A stretch of 64,000 nucleotides of DNA, from positions 186,001 to 250,000 of the forward strand of contig JAXMOK010000001.1 in assembly GCA_034669965.1 (NCBI GenBank), in the 5' to 3' direction. The stretch's first letter is position 1. The number at the start of each line of letters is the position of its first letter. Below the pieces are notes generated by a model. It saw only the letters and a program-made list of their open reading frames with translations. It made no database searches and had not been told where the DNA came from. The stretch comes from HXMU1420-13 sp034669965. Its GTDB lineage: Bacteria; Bacteroidota; Rhodothermia; Balneolales; Balneolaceae. Shown here piece by piece: positions 26,671 to 35,220 of the stretch. Position numbers and translations under genes: made by a program.

Positions 26671-27903
26671 TTAGCTGGCTGAGTGTCCGTTATTATCGAT
26701 AATTCCGTGCTTTAATCCCACTTTTCTGAACGCTTCAAGTATACGATTTAAGTGCGAATCGGTATGACTTGCCATATAACTTGTTCGCAAAAGCGATTGT
26801 CCTGGAGGCACTGCCGGTGGAATAACTGCATTTGCGTAAACGCCCTCTTCAAAAAGATCTTTCCAGAATTTAAAGCAATCCATCATGTCGCCAATTACAA
26901 CAGGTATGATTGGAGACTGGCTGGACCAAACATTAAAACCTAAATTCTCAAGTTCTGTACGCATATATACCGAAATTTCATCTAATCGATCTAAACGCCA
27001 GGTTTCTTCTTTCAAAATTTCAAGCGCAGTAAGTACAGTAGCTACATTTGCGGGCGGCATTGAAGCACTGAAAATATGCGCCGGGGAATGATGGCGGATA
27101 TACTCGATTACCGTTCTATCACCTACAAGAAATCCACCTAGCGAGGCGAAAGATTTTGAAAATGTTCCACTGATCAGATCAACTTCGTCGGTTAAATCAA
27201 AAACAGATGCGGAACCACGCCCACCTTTTCCAACAACGCCTACAGCATGAGCATCATCCAAATAAAGGCGTGCATTAAATTCTTTAGCTAAAGCTACCAA
27301 TTCGGGCACTTTTGCTAATGTCCCTGACATCGAAAAAACGCCATCAGTTACAATAATTTTACCGGCATTAGGATCAGCTTGCTCTAGAAACTTACGCAGC
27401 TGATCCATATCGTTATGCTTATACCGAACAGTCTTTGCGTTAGAAACCTGCGTTCCCATTACAATACAAGCATGGTTATCACGGTCAGAAAATATCAGAT
27501 CATTTCTACCTGCTATAGTTTGGATTGCTCCTTCATTAGTTTGGTAGCCGGTACTAAAGAGTACACAGCCTTCTTTGCCCATGAATTCTGCGAGTTTGTC
27601 TTCCAACTCTAGATGAATGTCTAAAGTACCGTTCAGATATCTAGACCCGGTACAACCTGTACCATATTTAGTTAGGGCATCTTGTGCAGCTTTTATAGTA
27701 CGCTGATCATTTGTTAAACCAAGATAGTTGTTGGAACCGGCCATGATAACTTTTCGGCCTTCAATCTCTACGATAGTACCATCTGTGGCCTCGAGTGGTT
27801 TAAAATATGGGTATAAACCCATCGCTTTTACTTCATCAGCCCGAGTGAAATTGTGTGCTTTTTGAAATATGTCTTGAGTGGCCAAATTTTTTGTTTCGCT
27901 CAT
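26671..27903 (-). CDS. spt: serine palmitoyltransferase-type alpha-oxoamine synthase
   Basis: 410 residues, fold-type I PLP enzyme condensing an amino acid with a fatty acyl thioester. Key residues: DNH stacking His144, DDAHAVG (Asp217/His219) and the Schiff-base Lys250 in GTFSKSFASLGGF. The phrases GSNNYLGLTNDQR, TGCTGSRYLNGTLD, YKHNDMDQL and QSPIIPV agree with Bacteroidetes serine palmitoyltransferases as recalled, rather than KBL (GGASGGY) or AONS. ATG 27903 is preferred to TTG 27921. A cysteate acyltransferase of sulfonolipid synthesis (as in Salinibacter relatives) is the main alternative, since the two share this fold and motifs. Probable operon with the GNAT gene (9-bp gap) and possibly the glycosyltransferases upstream (72-bp gap). 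Confidence 0.82.
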   Translation of the reverse strand: MSETKNLATQDIFQKAHNFTRADEVKAMGLYPYFKPLEATDGTIVEIEGRKVIMAGSNNYLGLTNDQRTIKAAQDALTKYGTGCTGSRYLNGTLDIHLELEDKLAEFMGKEGCVLFSTGYQTNEGAIQTIAGRNDLIFSDRDNHACIVMGTQVSNAKTVRYKHNDMDQLRKFLEQADPNAGKIIVTDGVFSMSGTLAKVPELVALAKEFNARLYLDDAHAVGVVGKGGRGSASVFDLTDEVDLISGTFSKSFASLGGFLVGDRTVIEYIRHHSPAHIFSASMPPANVATVLTALEILKEETWRLDRLDEISVYMRTELENLGFNVWSSQSPIIPVVIGDMMDCFKFWKDLFEEGVYANAVIPPAVPPGQSLLRTSYMASHTDSHLNRILEAFRKVGLKHGIIDNNGHSAS

Positions 27904-27975
27904 GCGATCCGTCCTGTCCAAATAATCGAATAACGTTGAATATAGCTAGTATTGAAATTCATTCAAATTTACTTA

Positions 27976-29109
27976 CTAGCCATTATGAGTGCTGTGATCT
28001 TTTATAACCTCGCCAAGATAAGAAATATATCTGTCAGCGACTCGTTCCCAAGCAAAATTTTGCTCTACATAGTTCCTACTGCTTTCGCTTAAGGTAGAAT
28101 AATCAGTTGTTAAAACCTCATCAATCTTAGCTGCGAAAGTGTCGGCATCTCGTACTTGAACCTTGAAGCCATTTTCACCATCGCTTATTACATCTTTGAT
28201 GCCTTCTAAATTAGCTGCTACTGCCGGCGTAGATGCTAAATTCGCTTCAAGCATTACAATTCCAAACCCTTCCATATCTCCCTCTACAGGAATATTGGGC
28301 ATTACAAACACATCAGCAGCTGCATATGATTTTCGGAGTAAATCGTCGGGTTGTTTTCCTACAAAATGCAGTGCATCTTTAAAAGTCAGTCCGTCTCTTA
28401 CTTGCAATAATCGGTCGTGTTCAGGCCCATCACCAACAGCTAAATAAACCACATCCGATTTAATTTTTGGAAACACCTCGGTTATAAACCATTCATGACC
28501 TTTTCGCTTTACTTGCCGACCTACAGTTAACAACAGCTTTTTTCCTGCCAGCGAAAACCCAAATGCTTCTTCAATTTCTTTACGAGCAGACTCTTTTTCC
28601 GGAGTTTCTTCGATATGCGCCATATCAAAACCATTGGGCAGCGCTATACCTTTTTTGGGATGCATTCCGCGTTTGATACATTCTTCGCGAGTGGCGCGCG
28701 ATACCGAAATCACTCCATCTAAAGCCTCAAATACTTTAGGAACAAAATTCTGGTAGATCCCAATTGGCATTTTCACATCCTGGCCATGATTGATTGTAAC
28801 CATTGGCACATTGATTTTTGATCTGGTGAACTTTGCCAAAGTTGCCGTTACCATCGAGGAAAACAGGATCACATCCGGCTGATAATCATCCACAATTTTA
28901 GGCAGCTTACGGATGAGTTTAAACAAAAAAACTGCTGTTCGAGCTTCTATTCCTTTCCAAGGTGCATGCTGAATGATGGTTTTAATATGAACGTCTGGTT
29001 TCTTCTTTAACTCATCTACTAATTGCATGCTCACACGTTGCATACCGCCGATACTTTTGAGCGGTGCATTTTTTGGGGGATGCAAATGCGATATGTACAA
29101 AATCTTCAT
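27976..29109 (-). CDS. GT4 glycosyltransferase
   Basis: 377 residues, GT-B fold. N-terminal acceptor domain from KILYISHLHPPKNAPLKSIGGMQR; donor domain with LLTVGRQVKRKGHEWFI, YLAVGDGPEHDRL, and the E-x7-E site in EGDMEGFGIVMLEANLASTPAVA. ATG 29109 overlaps the upstream TGA as TGATG; a GTG at 29112 is also in frame. Coupled with a second GT4 gene and upstream of the palmitoyltransferase-type gene, so it may glycosylate the resulting ceramide-like lipid. The sugar and acceptor are inference. Confidence 0.87.
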   Translation of the reverse strand: MKILYISHLHPPKNAPLKSIGGMQRVSMQLVDELKKKPDVHIKTIIQHAPWKGIEARTAVFLFKLIRKLPKIVDDYQPDVILFSSMVTATLAKFTRSKINVPMVTINHGQDVKMPIGIYQNFVPKVFEALDGVISVSRATREECIKRGMHPKKGIALPNGFDMAHIEETPEKESARKEIEEAFGFSLAGKKLLLTVGRQVKRKGHEWFITEVFPKIKSDVVYLAVGDGPEHDRLLQVRDGLTFKDALHFVGKQPDDLLRKSYAAADVFVMPNIPVEGDMEGFGIVMLEANLASTPAVAANLEGIKDVISDGENGFKVQVRDADTFAAKIDEVLTTDYSTLSESSRNYVEQNFAWERVADRYISYLGEVIKDHSTHNG

Positions 29110-30266
29110 CACGAGCCGGAATAGTTTTTTATCACAGATTTATAGTTCTCGACCAAGCCCCCGTTTATGGAGTCCCATTGATAATTCATCGCAAATTCTC
29201 GCGATTTTTTACCCATAGCAGTTCTCAATTCTTCGTTTTCAACGATCTTTTTTAACTTTTCGGTGAAATCGGTTTCGTTTTTAGGTTCTGCCCAGAATCC
29301 ATTTTCTCCATCTTCTACCAACGACTTGCTCCCTATTGCATCTGCAACCAAGCAAGGTAAACCACTTGCCATGGCTTCCAGCGTTACATTCCCAAAAGTT
29401 TCGGTGTGCGAAGGAAACATGAAAATATCGCTACTGGCATATGCTCTGGCTAAATCTTCACCTTTTGCAAATCCTGTGTAATGTGCATCCGGCAAAAGTT
29501 CCTTAGTCTCATCCATAGCCGGGCCGTCACCCACAACTAATGCTCGCACATTCGGATGAATAGCCTGTACATTTTTCACGGCTTTAATGTAGGTCCGTAA
29601 TTCTTTTTCCCACACCAATCGCGATACAAAGCTCACTACTATTTCATCATCTTTTAACCCAACCGAACGGCGCCATTCCATATCCTTTTTTTCAGGATTA
29701 AATCGCTCAAGATCGATTCCTCGCGCCCATATTTTCATGTTACTTTTCAGCCCGATTTCTTCGAGCTCATCTATCATAGATTGTGACGGCACGTAGGTTT
29801 CTAGTGCTTTTTTATAAAACGATTTCATATGCCATTTTGCTGGAAGAAATATTGGCATAAGAAATGCAGCATAATAACCGGCGTAGCTCAAAAAATGGGT
29901 GTGATAACTTGCTACAACCGGCACATTATGTTTCTTACCCCATTTTAATGCGCCACTTCCTAAACCATCAGGAGTTGCAATATGGATTAAAGTTGGGTTG
30001 AATTCTTCTAAGCGCTTTTTTGCCCAACCCGGAAAGTGAGTAGCAATTCGATACTCGGTTCTGCCCGGAACTAACATCGGAATAGACGGCGTAACCACTA
30101 GTTCACCGCAATGATCAATAGGTGGGTTTTTAATGCTTGGCCCAAAAACTAACACCGGAATGTTTTGACTCTCTAAATAGGAAACCAATCGATTTAATGT
30201 TAGCGACACACCATCTCTGATGTGATTATAATTGCCGGTAAATAATGCGACTCTCAGTTCGTTCAT
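29109..30266 (-). CDS. GT4 glycosyltransferase, MgtA/SqdX-like glycolipid glycosyltransferase
   Basis: 385 residues. N-terminal signature ALFTGNYNHIRDGVSLTLNRL is characteristic of the GDP-mannose-dependent mannosyltransferase and sulfoquinovosyl-diacylglycerol synthase branch of GT4. The donor site includes VSFVSRLVWEKELRTYI, ALVVGDGPAMDE and SHTETFGNVTLEAMASGLPCLVADA. First gene of the minus-strand set that continues with the second GT4, the palmitoyltransferase-type gene and the GNAT gene; divergent from the reductase at 30367. Branch members often act on membrane lipids. Confidence 0.88.
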   Translation of the reverse strand: MNELRVALFTGNYNHIRDGVSLTLNRLVSYLESQNIPVLVFGPSIKNPPIDHCGELVVTPSIPMLVPGRTEYRIATHFPGWAKKRLEEFNPTLIHIATPDGLGSGALKWGKKHNVPVVASYHTHFLSYAGYYAAFLMPIFLPAKWHMKSFYKKALETYVPSQSMIDELEEIGLKSNMKIWARGIDLERFNPEKKDMEWRRSVGLKDDEIVVSFVSRLVWEKELRTYIKAVKNVQAIHPNVRALVVGDGPAMDETKELLPDAHYTGFAKGEDLARAYASSDIFMFPSHTETFGNVTLEAMASGLPCLVADAIGSKSLVEDGENGFWAEPKNETDFTEKLKKIVENEELRTAMGKKSREFAMNYQWDSINGGLVENYKSVIKNYSGS

Positions 30267-30366
30267 TCAGTTTAAAAGCAGTTCGTAGATTTGTATCTTC
30301 GAGGCTGTGCGACTATCACTTGATGCCGCTTACCATTTTTCAAAAATCCGATAAATATACACATTT

Positions 30367-31344
30367 ATGAGAGCCTTTGTTACCGGCGGTACCGGTTTTG
30401 TTGGCAGTCATCTTGTTGATGCGCTCATCGAATCTGATCAATATTCTGAAGTTTTATGCCTGGTTAGAAGCTCTGATAAATGGCTAACCGGAAAAACCTT
30501 CACAAAAGTTAAAGGCGATCTTACCGATTTACAGGTCATTAGTTCCGCCTTAGAAGGTGTAGATGTTATTTTCCACGTTGCCGGAATTGTGCGTGCGCCA
30601 AACTGGTCGGATTTTAAACGCGCGAATGTTGATGCTACCGAAAACCTCCTTCGTATTGCTCAGAAAAAAGGCATCACTAATATTGTGATGCTTTCTTCTT
30701 TAGCTGCAGCAGGTCCAAGTCGTGGCTCAGCAATCAGCGAACAAATTGCAATGCGCCCGGTAAGCATGTACGGCGAGTCGAAAAAAGAAATGGAAGAAGT
30801 GATTCTAAGTACCGCTACGAAAAATGAAAGTATAAAAATAATTCGCCCACCAGCGGTTTATGGACCACGCGAAACCGATATTTATACCTTTTTCAAAACC
30901 TTTAAATTCGGAATTTGCCCAATGGTGGGTGATGGGAACCATCCCAAGCTCTCGATGGTATATGTGAAGGATTTGGTTGATGGAATTATGAAAGCAGCAG
31001 CATTCACTAAAACAGGAACACATACATATTTTATGGGTGGGCCAAACGAAGCTTATTCGTGGAACCAAATTCGAGATATAACTTCAGTTGTAACTGGGTG
31101 GAAACCTATCCCCTTGAAGTTAAAACCTAGATGGATTAAAAAAATCGCGACTGCGGTTGAAAAGAGCGCTGGAATTCTAGGTAAATATCCTGTTCTAAAT
31201 GAAGAAAAAGCCCGAGAAATGACCCACGAATGGGTGTGTTCATCAGCAAAAGCTGAACAAGAACTGGGCTATAGCCCAAATACTTCACTAGAAGAAGGTA
31301 TTTCGCGCACTATTCGTTGGTACAAAAATCACAATTGGTTGTAG
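30367..31344 (+). CDS. NAD(P)-dependent extended SDR, candidate ceramide reductase (CerR-like)
   Basis: 325 residues. Dinucleotide loop GGTGFVG (7-13), catalytic Tyr135/Lys139 in YGESK, PPAVYGPRETDIYTFF and a C-terminal substrate domain. The epimerase/dehydratase-like family includes Caulobacter CerR, which reduces the 3-oxo group of oxidised ceramide after N-acylation. This gene is divergent (100 bp) from the glycosyltransferase-palmitoyltransferase-GNAT set, so the third core step of ceramide synthesis could be encoded here. Alternatives: a sugar epimerase for the neighbouring glycosyltransferases or a hopanoid/steroid-type dehydrogenase. Confidence 0.78.
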   Translation: MRAFVTGGTGFVGSHLVDALIESDQYSEVLCLVRSSDKWLTGKTFTKVKGDLTDLQVISSALEGVDVIFHVAGIVRAPNWSDFKRANVDATENLLRIAQKKGITNIVMLSSLAAAGPSRGSAISEQIAMRPVSMYGESKKEMEEVILSTATKNESIKIIRPPAVYGPRETDIYTFFKTFKFGICPMVGDGNHPKLSMVYVKDLVDGIMKAAAFTKTGTHTYFMGGPNEAYSWNQIRDITSVVTGWKPIPLKLKPRWIKKIATAVEKSAGILGKYPVLNEEKAREMTHEWVCSSAKAEQELGYSPNTSLEEGISRTIRWYKNHNWL

Positions 31345-31361
31345 ACTTACAGAATCAGCTT

Positions 31362-32888
31362 ATGAAAAAATTTATCGCAGTATCTCTATTTTTATTCTTT
31401 TTGTCGTTTTCCATTCGATCAGAGGCACAATGGGCGCAGGATTATCAAAATCTGATCGAGATTCCAAATATCAAAGCGATGGAAGCTTCTGATGCTCATT
31501 TATATGTTCTCTCCGATTTGGAAGGTATGGCTGTATTCCGCGTTTATGGTGATTCCTTACAATGGCTCTACACCTCATCAGGCATGCAACGTCGAGGTAA
31601 TACTATTGATTCCGATATTCGGTTCGCGTATTTATATGGTGATTCAAGACGTTTAACTGTGCTGGAACCAACCTCCGTACTCGGTGTTTTTTCTTCAACG
31701 CTACTTCCTATAACGCCAAAAGGGGTAGCTCGTTTAAACGACAAATTATATGTGGCTTTAGGCGATGAAGGCCTTGGCGAACTACCACTAACTTCGCCAG
31801 ATGATTTCGATACAGAGGCTAACATTGTAGCCAATGGAACCATCGGTCGGGTTGCTGTTTTAGATGTCGTTTCTTCAATTTTATCCAATCAACTTTTTGT
31901 GCTTACCGATGACGAAAAAATTCACTCATTTCAATTGGGCGAAAACGGATTAGAATCAATCTCAACTTTAACGCTTGGAGAACCGATTGAAGACTTATTC
32001 ATACAAAATGAAAAGATTTGGGGCGCCACTTCGAACGGTGGGCTATATACGGTTACTACAAATGGACTGGGTAGAAGTGTTGGAACGGTAAATGCAAAAA
32101 TTGCCAACGTAACTGAATTTGAAAACACACTGTTTGTTCGCACCCAAAATGGGCAGCTTTGGATCTCAGAAAACAATGGTGGACTTCGGTTATGGCAAGC
32201 AGAATCACAGGCTGGTAATTTTATCACTAAAAGTGCCGATGCACTCTGGATTTCAATCTTCGATAAAGTGAGTCCGTTACAAAAAGAAGGAAACGAAGTT
32301 TCAACCTCAGCCCCTATTTCCCGTTCAGAGAACTTCAAAATAAAATCCATCAGTAATAAAACACTTACATTTCCACAACCATTGTTAACTGCCATTGAGC
32401 TTGAGTCTGGGGATCACAATGATGTATCGTTCACTTACAAATCACCGGTAGCCAATGCACGGATTCAAAAACAAGGCCTATTCTGGCAACCATCTGTAAA
32501 TCAAGTGGGAATTACACCATTTACCATCATTGGATCAAACAGTAAGGGACAGATCGACAGCACTAGTTTCACGGTTGAAGTCCGAACGTTTAACTCTCCA
32601 CCGCGATTCAGCCCCGTTCGTGGATCAACGGTTGCAGTTAACGATCCCTACGAAATCACTTTTAACGCCATCGACCCTGAAAACCCATCGAGTGGCTTAA
32701 TCCGTTATCTCGGCGTAGACTTACCGGAAGGCTCTACTCTTAACGAGCAAACCGGAGAATTTAACTGGACACCCAACGATCGACAGATTGGTGATCAGAC
32801 GTTTCGAATTGTGGCTACCGACGAACAAGGCACGGCCTCATCCATTGAAATAACCTACAAAGTGATCAATATTACCCGAGGCGAATAA
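31362..32888 (+). CDS. secreted propeller/Ig-like-domain protein
   Basis: 508 residues. ATG 31362 opens a clear signal peptide (MKKFIAVSLFLFFLSFSIRSEAQ); an earlier in-frame start at 31317 lies inside the preceding gene. Residues about 25-320 repeat short beta phrases (NDKLYVALGDEGLGEL; NEKIWGATSNGGLYTV; NTLFVRTQNGQLWIS) resembling a beta-propeller. The C-terminal 95 residues form a putative Ig/cadherin-like domain (INDPYEITFNAIDPENP-type opening, TGEFNWTPNDRQIGDQTF). No known enzyme motif. Probably cell-surface or secreted. Confidence 0.75.
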   Translation: MKKFIAVSLFLFFLSFSIRSEAQWAQDYQNLIEIPNIKAMEASDAHLYVLSDLEGMAVFRVYGDSLQWLYTSSGMQRRGNTIDSDIRFAYLYGDSRRLTVLEPTSVLGVFSSTLLPITPKGVARLNDKLYVALGDEGLGELPLTSPDDFDTEANIVANGTIGRVAVLDVVSSILSNQLFVLTDDEKIHSFQLGENGLESISTLTLGEPIEDLFIQNEKIWGATSNGGLYTVTTNGLGRSVGTVNAKIANVTEFENTLFVRTQNGQLWISENNGGLRLWQAESQAGNFITKSADALWISIFDKVSPLQKEGNEVSTSAPISRSENFKIKSISNKTLTFPQPLLTAIELESGDHNDVSFTYKSPVANARIQKQGLFWQPSVNQVGITPFTIIGSNSKGQIDSTSFTVEVRTFNSPPRFSPVRGSTVAVNDPYEITFNAIDPENPSSGLIRYLGVDLPEGSTLNEQTGEFNWTPNDRQIGDQTFRIVATDEQGTASSIEITYKVINITRGE

Positions 32889-32897
32889 GTATAATCT

Positions 32898-33974
32898 TTG
32901 AGTTCAGATAATAGATTTACACAAGCGGTTTTAGATTGGTACGCCGAACATAAACGCCCGATGCCATGGCGCGAGACTAAAGATCCTTACAAGATTTGGA
33001 TCTCTGAAATCATGCTCCAACAAACTCGAGTTGATCAAGCATGGCCTTATTTCGAACGATTTATTGGGGAGTTTCCTAACGTTTTTTCCTTAGCAGAAGC
33101 TAATCAGCAGCAAGTAATGAAAGCTTGGGAAGGATTAGGGTACTACAGCCGCGCCCGTAATCTTCACGCCGCCGCAAAAATGATTGTTGAAGATTATAGC
33201 GGGAAACTGCCGGAGGATTATGATGAAATCATAAAGCTGAAAGGAATTGGTCCATACACCGCTGCCGCGATTACTAGCATTGCTTTCAGTAAACCGAATG
33301 CCGTGGTGGATGGAAATGTAATTCGTGTTATTACGCGATATTTTGGGATTGAAGACAATGTTCGATCAACCCGAACCACTAAACAAGTTCAACTTCATGT
33401 AGATGGGTTGATTAGTGCCGATCGTCCTGCTGATTTCAATCAAGGCTTGATGGAAATTGGCTCAACGGTTTGTAAACCAACGAACCCTGATTGTTTGTTT
33501 TGCCCAATTTCCTTCGATTGTGTAGCCAACATAACCGCGAAAACTGACACAATTCCCTACAAATCTCCCGCTAAGAAGAAACCGCATAAGCAAATTGGTG
33601 TAGGTATCATCGAACGAGAAGACGGAAAGGTGCTGATCGCTCTTCGACCTGAAAATGTAATGTTAGGTGGATTGTGGGAGTTCCCCGGGGGCAAACAAGA
33701 AGAAGACGAAAGCATCAAACAAACCGTTGAGCGGGAGTTACGTGAAGAACTCGGTGTTGAAGTTACCGCCTATCAAGAATTCATGAAGCTAAAGCATGTC
33801 TACTCCCATTTTTCTATAACCATGCACGCCTATTTGTGTCGATTAGTTTCGGGCGAACCAACTGCAAGATCTAGCCAAGAAATTCGATGGGTAGAGATTC
33901 CCGAATTAGAACAATTTCCATTCCCCAAAGCGAATAAAAAGCTAACAGAGAAGTTGATGGAAAGAGAGGCTTAG
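32898..33974 (+). CDS. mutY: A/G-specific adenine DNA glycosylase MutY
   Basis: 358 residues. Removes adenine mispaired with 8-oxoguanine. Catalytic Glu37 (ISEIMLQQTRVDQ) and Asp138 (VVDGNVIRVI) flank the helix-hairpin-helix LKGIGPYTAAA. The 4Fe-4S loop has Cys192, 199, 202 and 208 (C-x6-C-x2-C-x5-C). The C-terminal Nudix-like 8-oxoG recognition domain keeps GGLWEFPGGK and the RELREELG box. Begins at TTG 32898, since the next ATG (PMPW) is within conserved sequence. The TAG stop lies inside the heptanucleotide tandem repeat. Confidence 0.96.
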   Translation: MSSDNRFTQAVLDWYAEHKRPMPWRETKDPYKIWISEIMLQQTRVDQAWPYFERFIGEFPNVFSLAEANQQQVMKAWEGLGYYSRARNLHAAAKMIVEDYSGKLPEDYDEIIKLKGIGPYTAAAITSIAFSKPNAVVDGNVIRVITRYFGIEDNVRSTRTTKQVQLHVDGLISADRPADFNQGLMEIGSTVCKPTNPDCLFCPISFDCVANITAKTDTIPYKSPAKKKPHKQIGVGIIEREDGKVLIALRPENVMLGGLWEFPGGKQEEDESIKQTVERELREELGVEVTAYQEFMKLKHVYSHFSITMHAYLCRLVSGEPTARSSQEIRWVEIPELEQFPFPKANKKLTEKLMEREA

Positions 33975-34019
33975 GAATTAGGAATTAGGAATTAGGAATT
34001 AGGAATTAGGAATTAGGAA
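33971..34019. repeat. heptanucleotide microsatellite (TTAGGAA)7
   Basis: Seven perfect copies of TTAGGAA, covering the stop codon of mutY (TAG 33972-33974) and ending 12 bases before the ATG of the next gene. Copy-number slippage would leave the mutY stop intact but change the length of the region that should hold the downstream gene's translation or promoter signals. Confidence 0.97.
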
Positions 34020-34031
34020 TAATTTAAAACT

Positions 34032-34865
34032 ATGCCCAAAAAGCTCAAAAAACTTTCCAAAAAGAAGCTTCTCGAATTAAAGCCATACTTGGATGCCATT
34101 GTCGAGCAGGTTGAAGTTCCGAGTTATATCGAATCGGATCCTATTCAGTTCATGCATGCTTTTGAGGATAAGGATGATCAGGAGTTAGCCGGCTTTTTTG
34201 CTGCTATAATGGCCTGGGGGCGGCGTGATATTGTGATTGCGAAGGTTGACGATTTATTAAACAGAATGAACTATAGACCTGCTGAATTCATCATCAATTT
34301 TTCTGATTCTGATGCCGATGCTCTAGATGGTTTCAAGCACCGGACATTTAAACCGGAAGATATTTATTGGATGATAAAGGCCATCAGAAAATCGATTTCT
34401 GAGTTTGGCTCATTCGAAGGTTTTTGGTCGGATTGTTACCATCAGGCAGAAAAAGAACAACGCGAATTAATGGCTGTGTTTCATCAACGGTTTTTTGAGT
34501 TCTTCCCAGAAACTCCACAACGGTCTCGAAAGCACATAGCAAATCCTGAGAAAAACAGCTCAGCAAAACGCTTGTACATGTATCTGCGGTGGTGCATTCG
34601 TAAAAGCGAAGTGGATTTAGGATCGATGTCGTTTATGCCTGCATCCGAATTGATGATCCCGCTGGATGTACACGTTGCGCGACAAGCACGAGCTTTGGGG
34701 TTATTATCTCGCCATCAAAATGATTGGAAATCGGTGCTGGAGCTGATGGAAAAACTTCGCGTTCTCGACCCTGAAGATCCAGCAAAATATGACTACGCCC
34801 TATTTGGGCTAGGAGTTCGCCCGGAACTGGTGGATGAGAGTTATTATGTGAACGGGTTGCAATGA
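34032..34865 (+). CDS. TIGR02757 (DUF2400) family protein
   Basis: 277 residues. Family features: YIESDPIQFMHAFEDKDDQELAGFFAAIMAWGRR at the N-terminus, KRLYMYLRWCIRKSEVDLG in the centre, and IPLDVHVARQARALGLL followed by DPAKYDYALFGLGV at the end. The C-terminal pattern (PLDVHV...R, then DP.kyD) recalls helix-hairpin-helix DNA glycosylase folds, but the biochemical role of the family is not established to my knowledge. It follows mutY in the same direction across the heptanucleotide repeat. Confidence 0.9.
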   Translation: MPKKLKKLSKKKLLELKPYLDAIVEQVEVPSYIESDPIQFMHAFEDKDDQELAGFFAAIMAWGRRDIVIAKVDDLLNRMNYRPAEFIINFSDSDADALDGFKHRTFKPEDIYWMIKAIRKSISEFGSFEGFWSDCYHQAEKEQRELMAVFHQRFFEFFPETPQRSRKHIANPEKNSSAKRLYMYLRWCIRKSEVDLGSMSFMPASELMIPLDVHVARQARALGLLSRHQNDWKSVLELMEKLRVLDPEDPAKYDYALFGLGVRPELVDESYYVNGLQ

Positions 34866-34974
34866 TTGAAAACCAGCAACCAGCAACCACTCTATCAACT
34901 CTTCCTCAAAATTTGTATATTTAATGCTCCCAATAATGGGAAATAAAAAATAAACGAAAGGATGTGAGACTCCA

Positions 34975-35169
34975 ATGCTAGGCGTTGAAGTTAAAGACAA
35001 CGAAAGTGTTGAGCGCGCAATCAATCGTTTCAAAAAAATGGTGACTCGTTCACGAATCTTGAATGAATACAAGGATCGTCAACAGTTTACAAAGCCATCT
35101 ATTTTGAAGCGAGAGGCTATGAAAAAAGCCGTACGCGAACAACGTCGCCGTCAGCGCGACAATTACTAA
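34975..35169 (+). CDS. rpsU: 30S ribosomal protein S21
   Basis: 64 residues, very basic: opens LGVEVKDNESVERAINRFKK and ends KAVREQRRRQRDNY, matching bS21 over its whole length. A purine-rich AAAGGATGTGAG lies upstream of ATG 34975, one of the better Shine-Dalgarno-like sites in the window. Monocistronic, with a terminator 20 bases after the stop. Confidence 0.96.
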   Translation: MLGVEVKDNESVERAINRFKKMVTRSRILNEYKDRQQFTKPSILKREAMKKAVREQRRRQRDNY

Positions 35170-35189
35170 TTCGTTGTTTCACGAATTTG

Positions 35190-35220
35190 AAGCTCTCGGA
35201 TTTATCTGAGAGCTTTTTTT
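35190..35220. terminator. bidirectional terminator between rpsU and radA
   Basis: AAGCTCTCGGA-TTTA-TCTGAGAGCTT forms a strong stem followed by T7 on the plus strand, terminating rpsU. On the minus strand the last codons and stop of radA (35202) form part of the same hairpin. Confidence 0.88.

Noticed and set aside
26671..27903. Assignment as 2-amino-3-ketobutyrate CoA ligase (KBL) or 8-amino-7-oxononanoate synthase (AONS)
   Set aside because: The Schiff-base segment GTFSKSFASLGGF and surrounding phrases fit serine palmitoyltransferase better, and no threonine-dehydrogenase or biotin genes are nearby; cysteate acyltransferase is kept as an open alternative.
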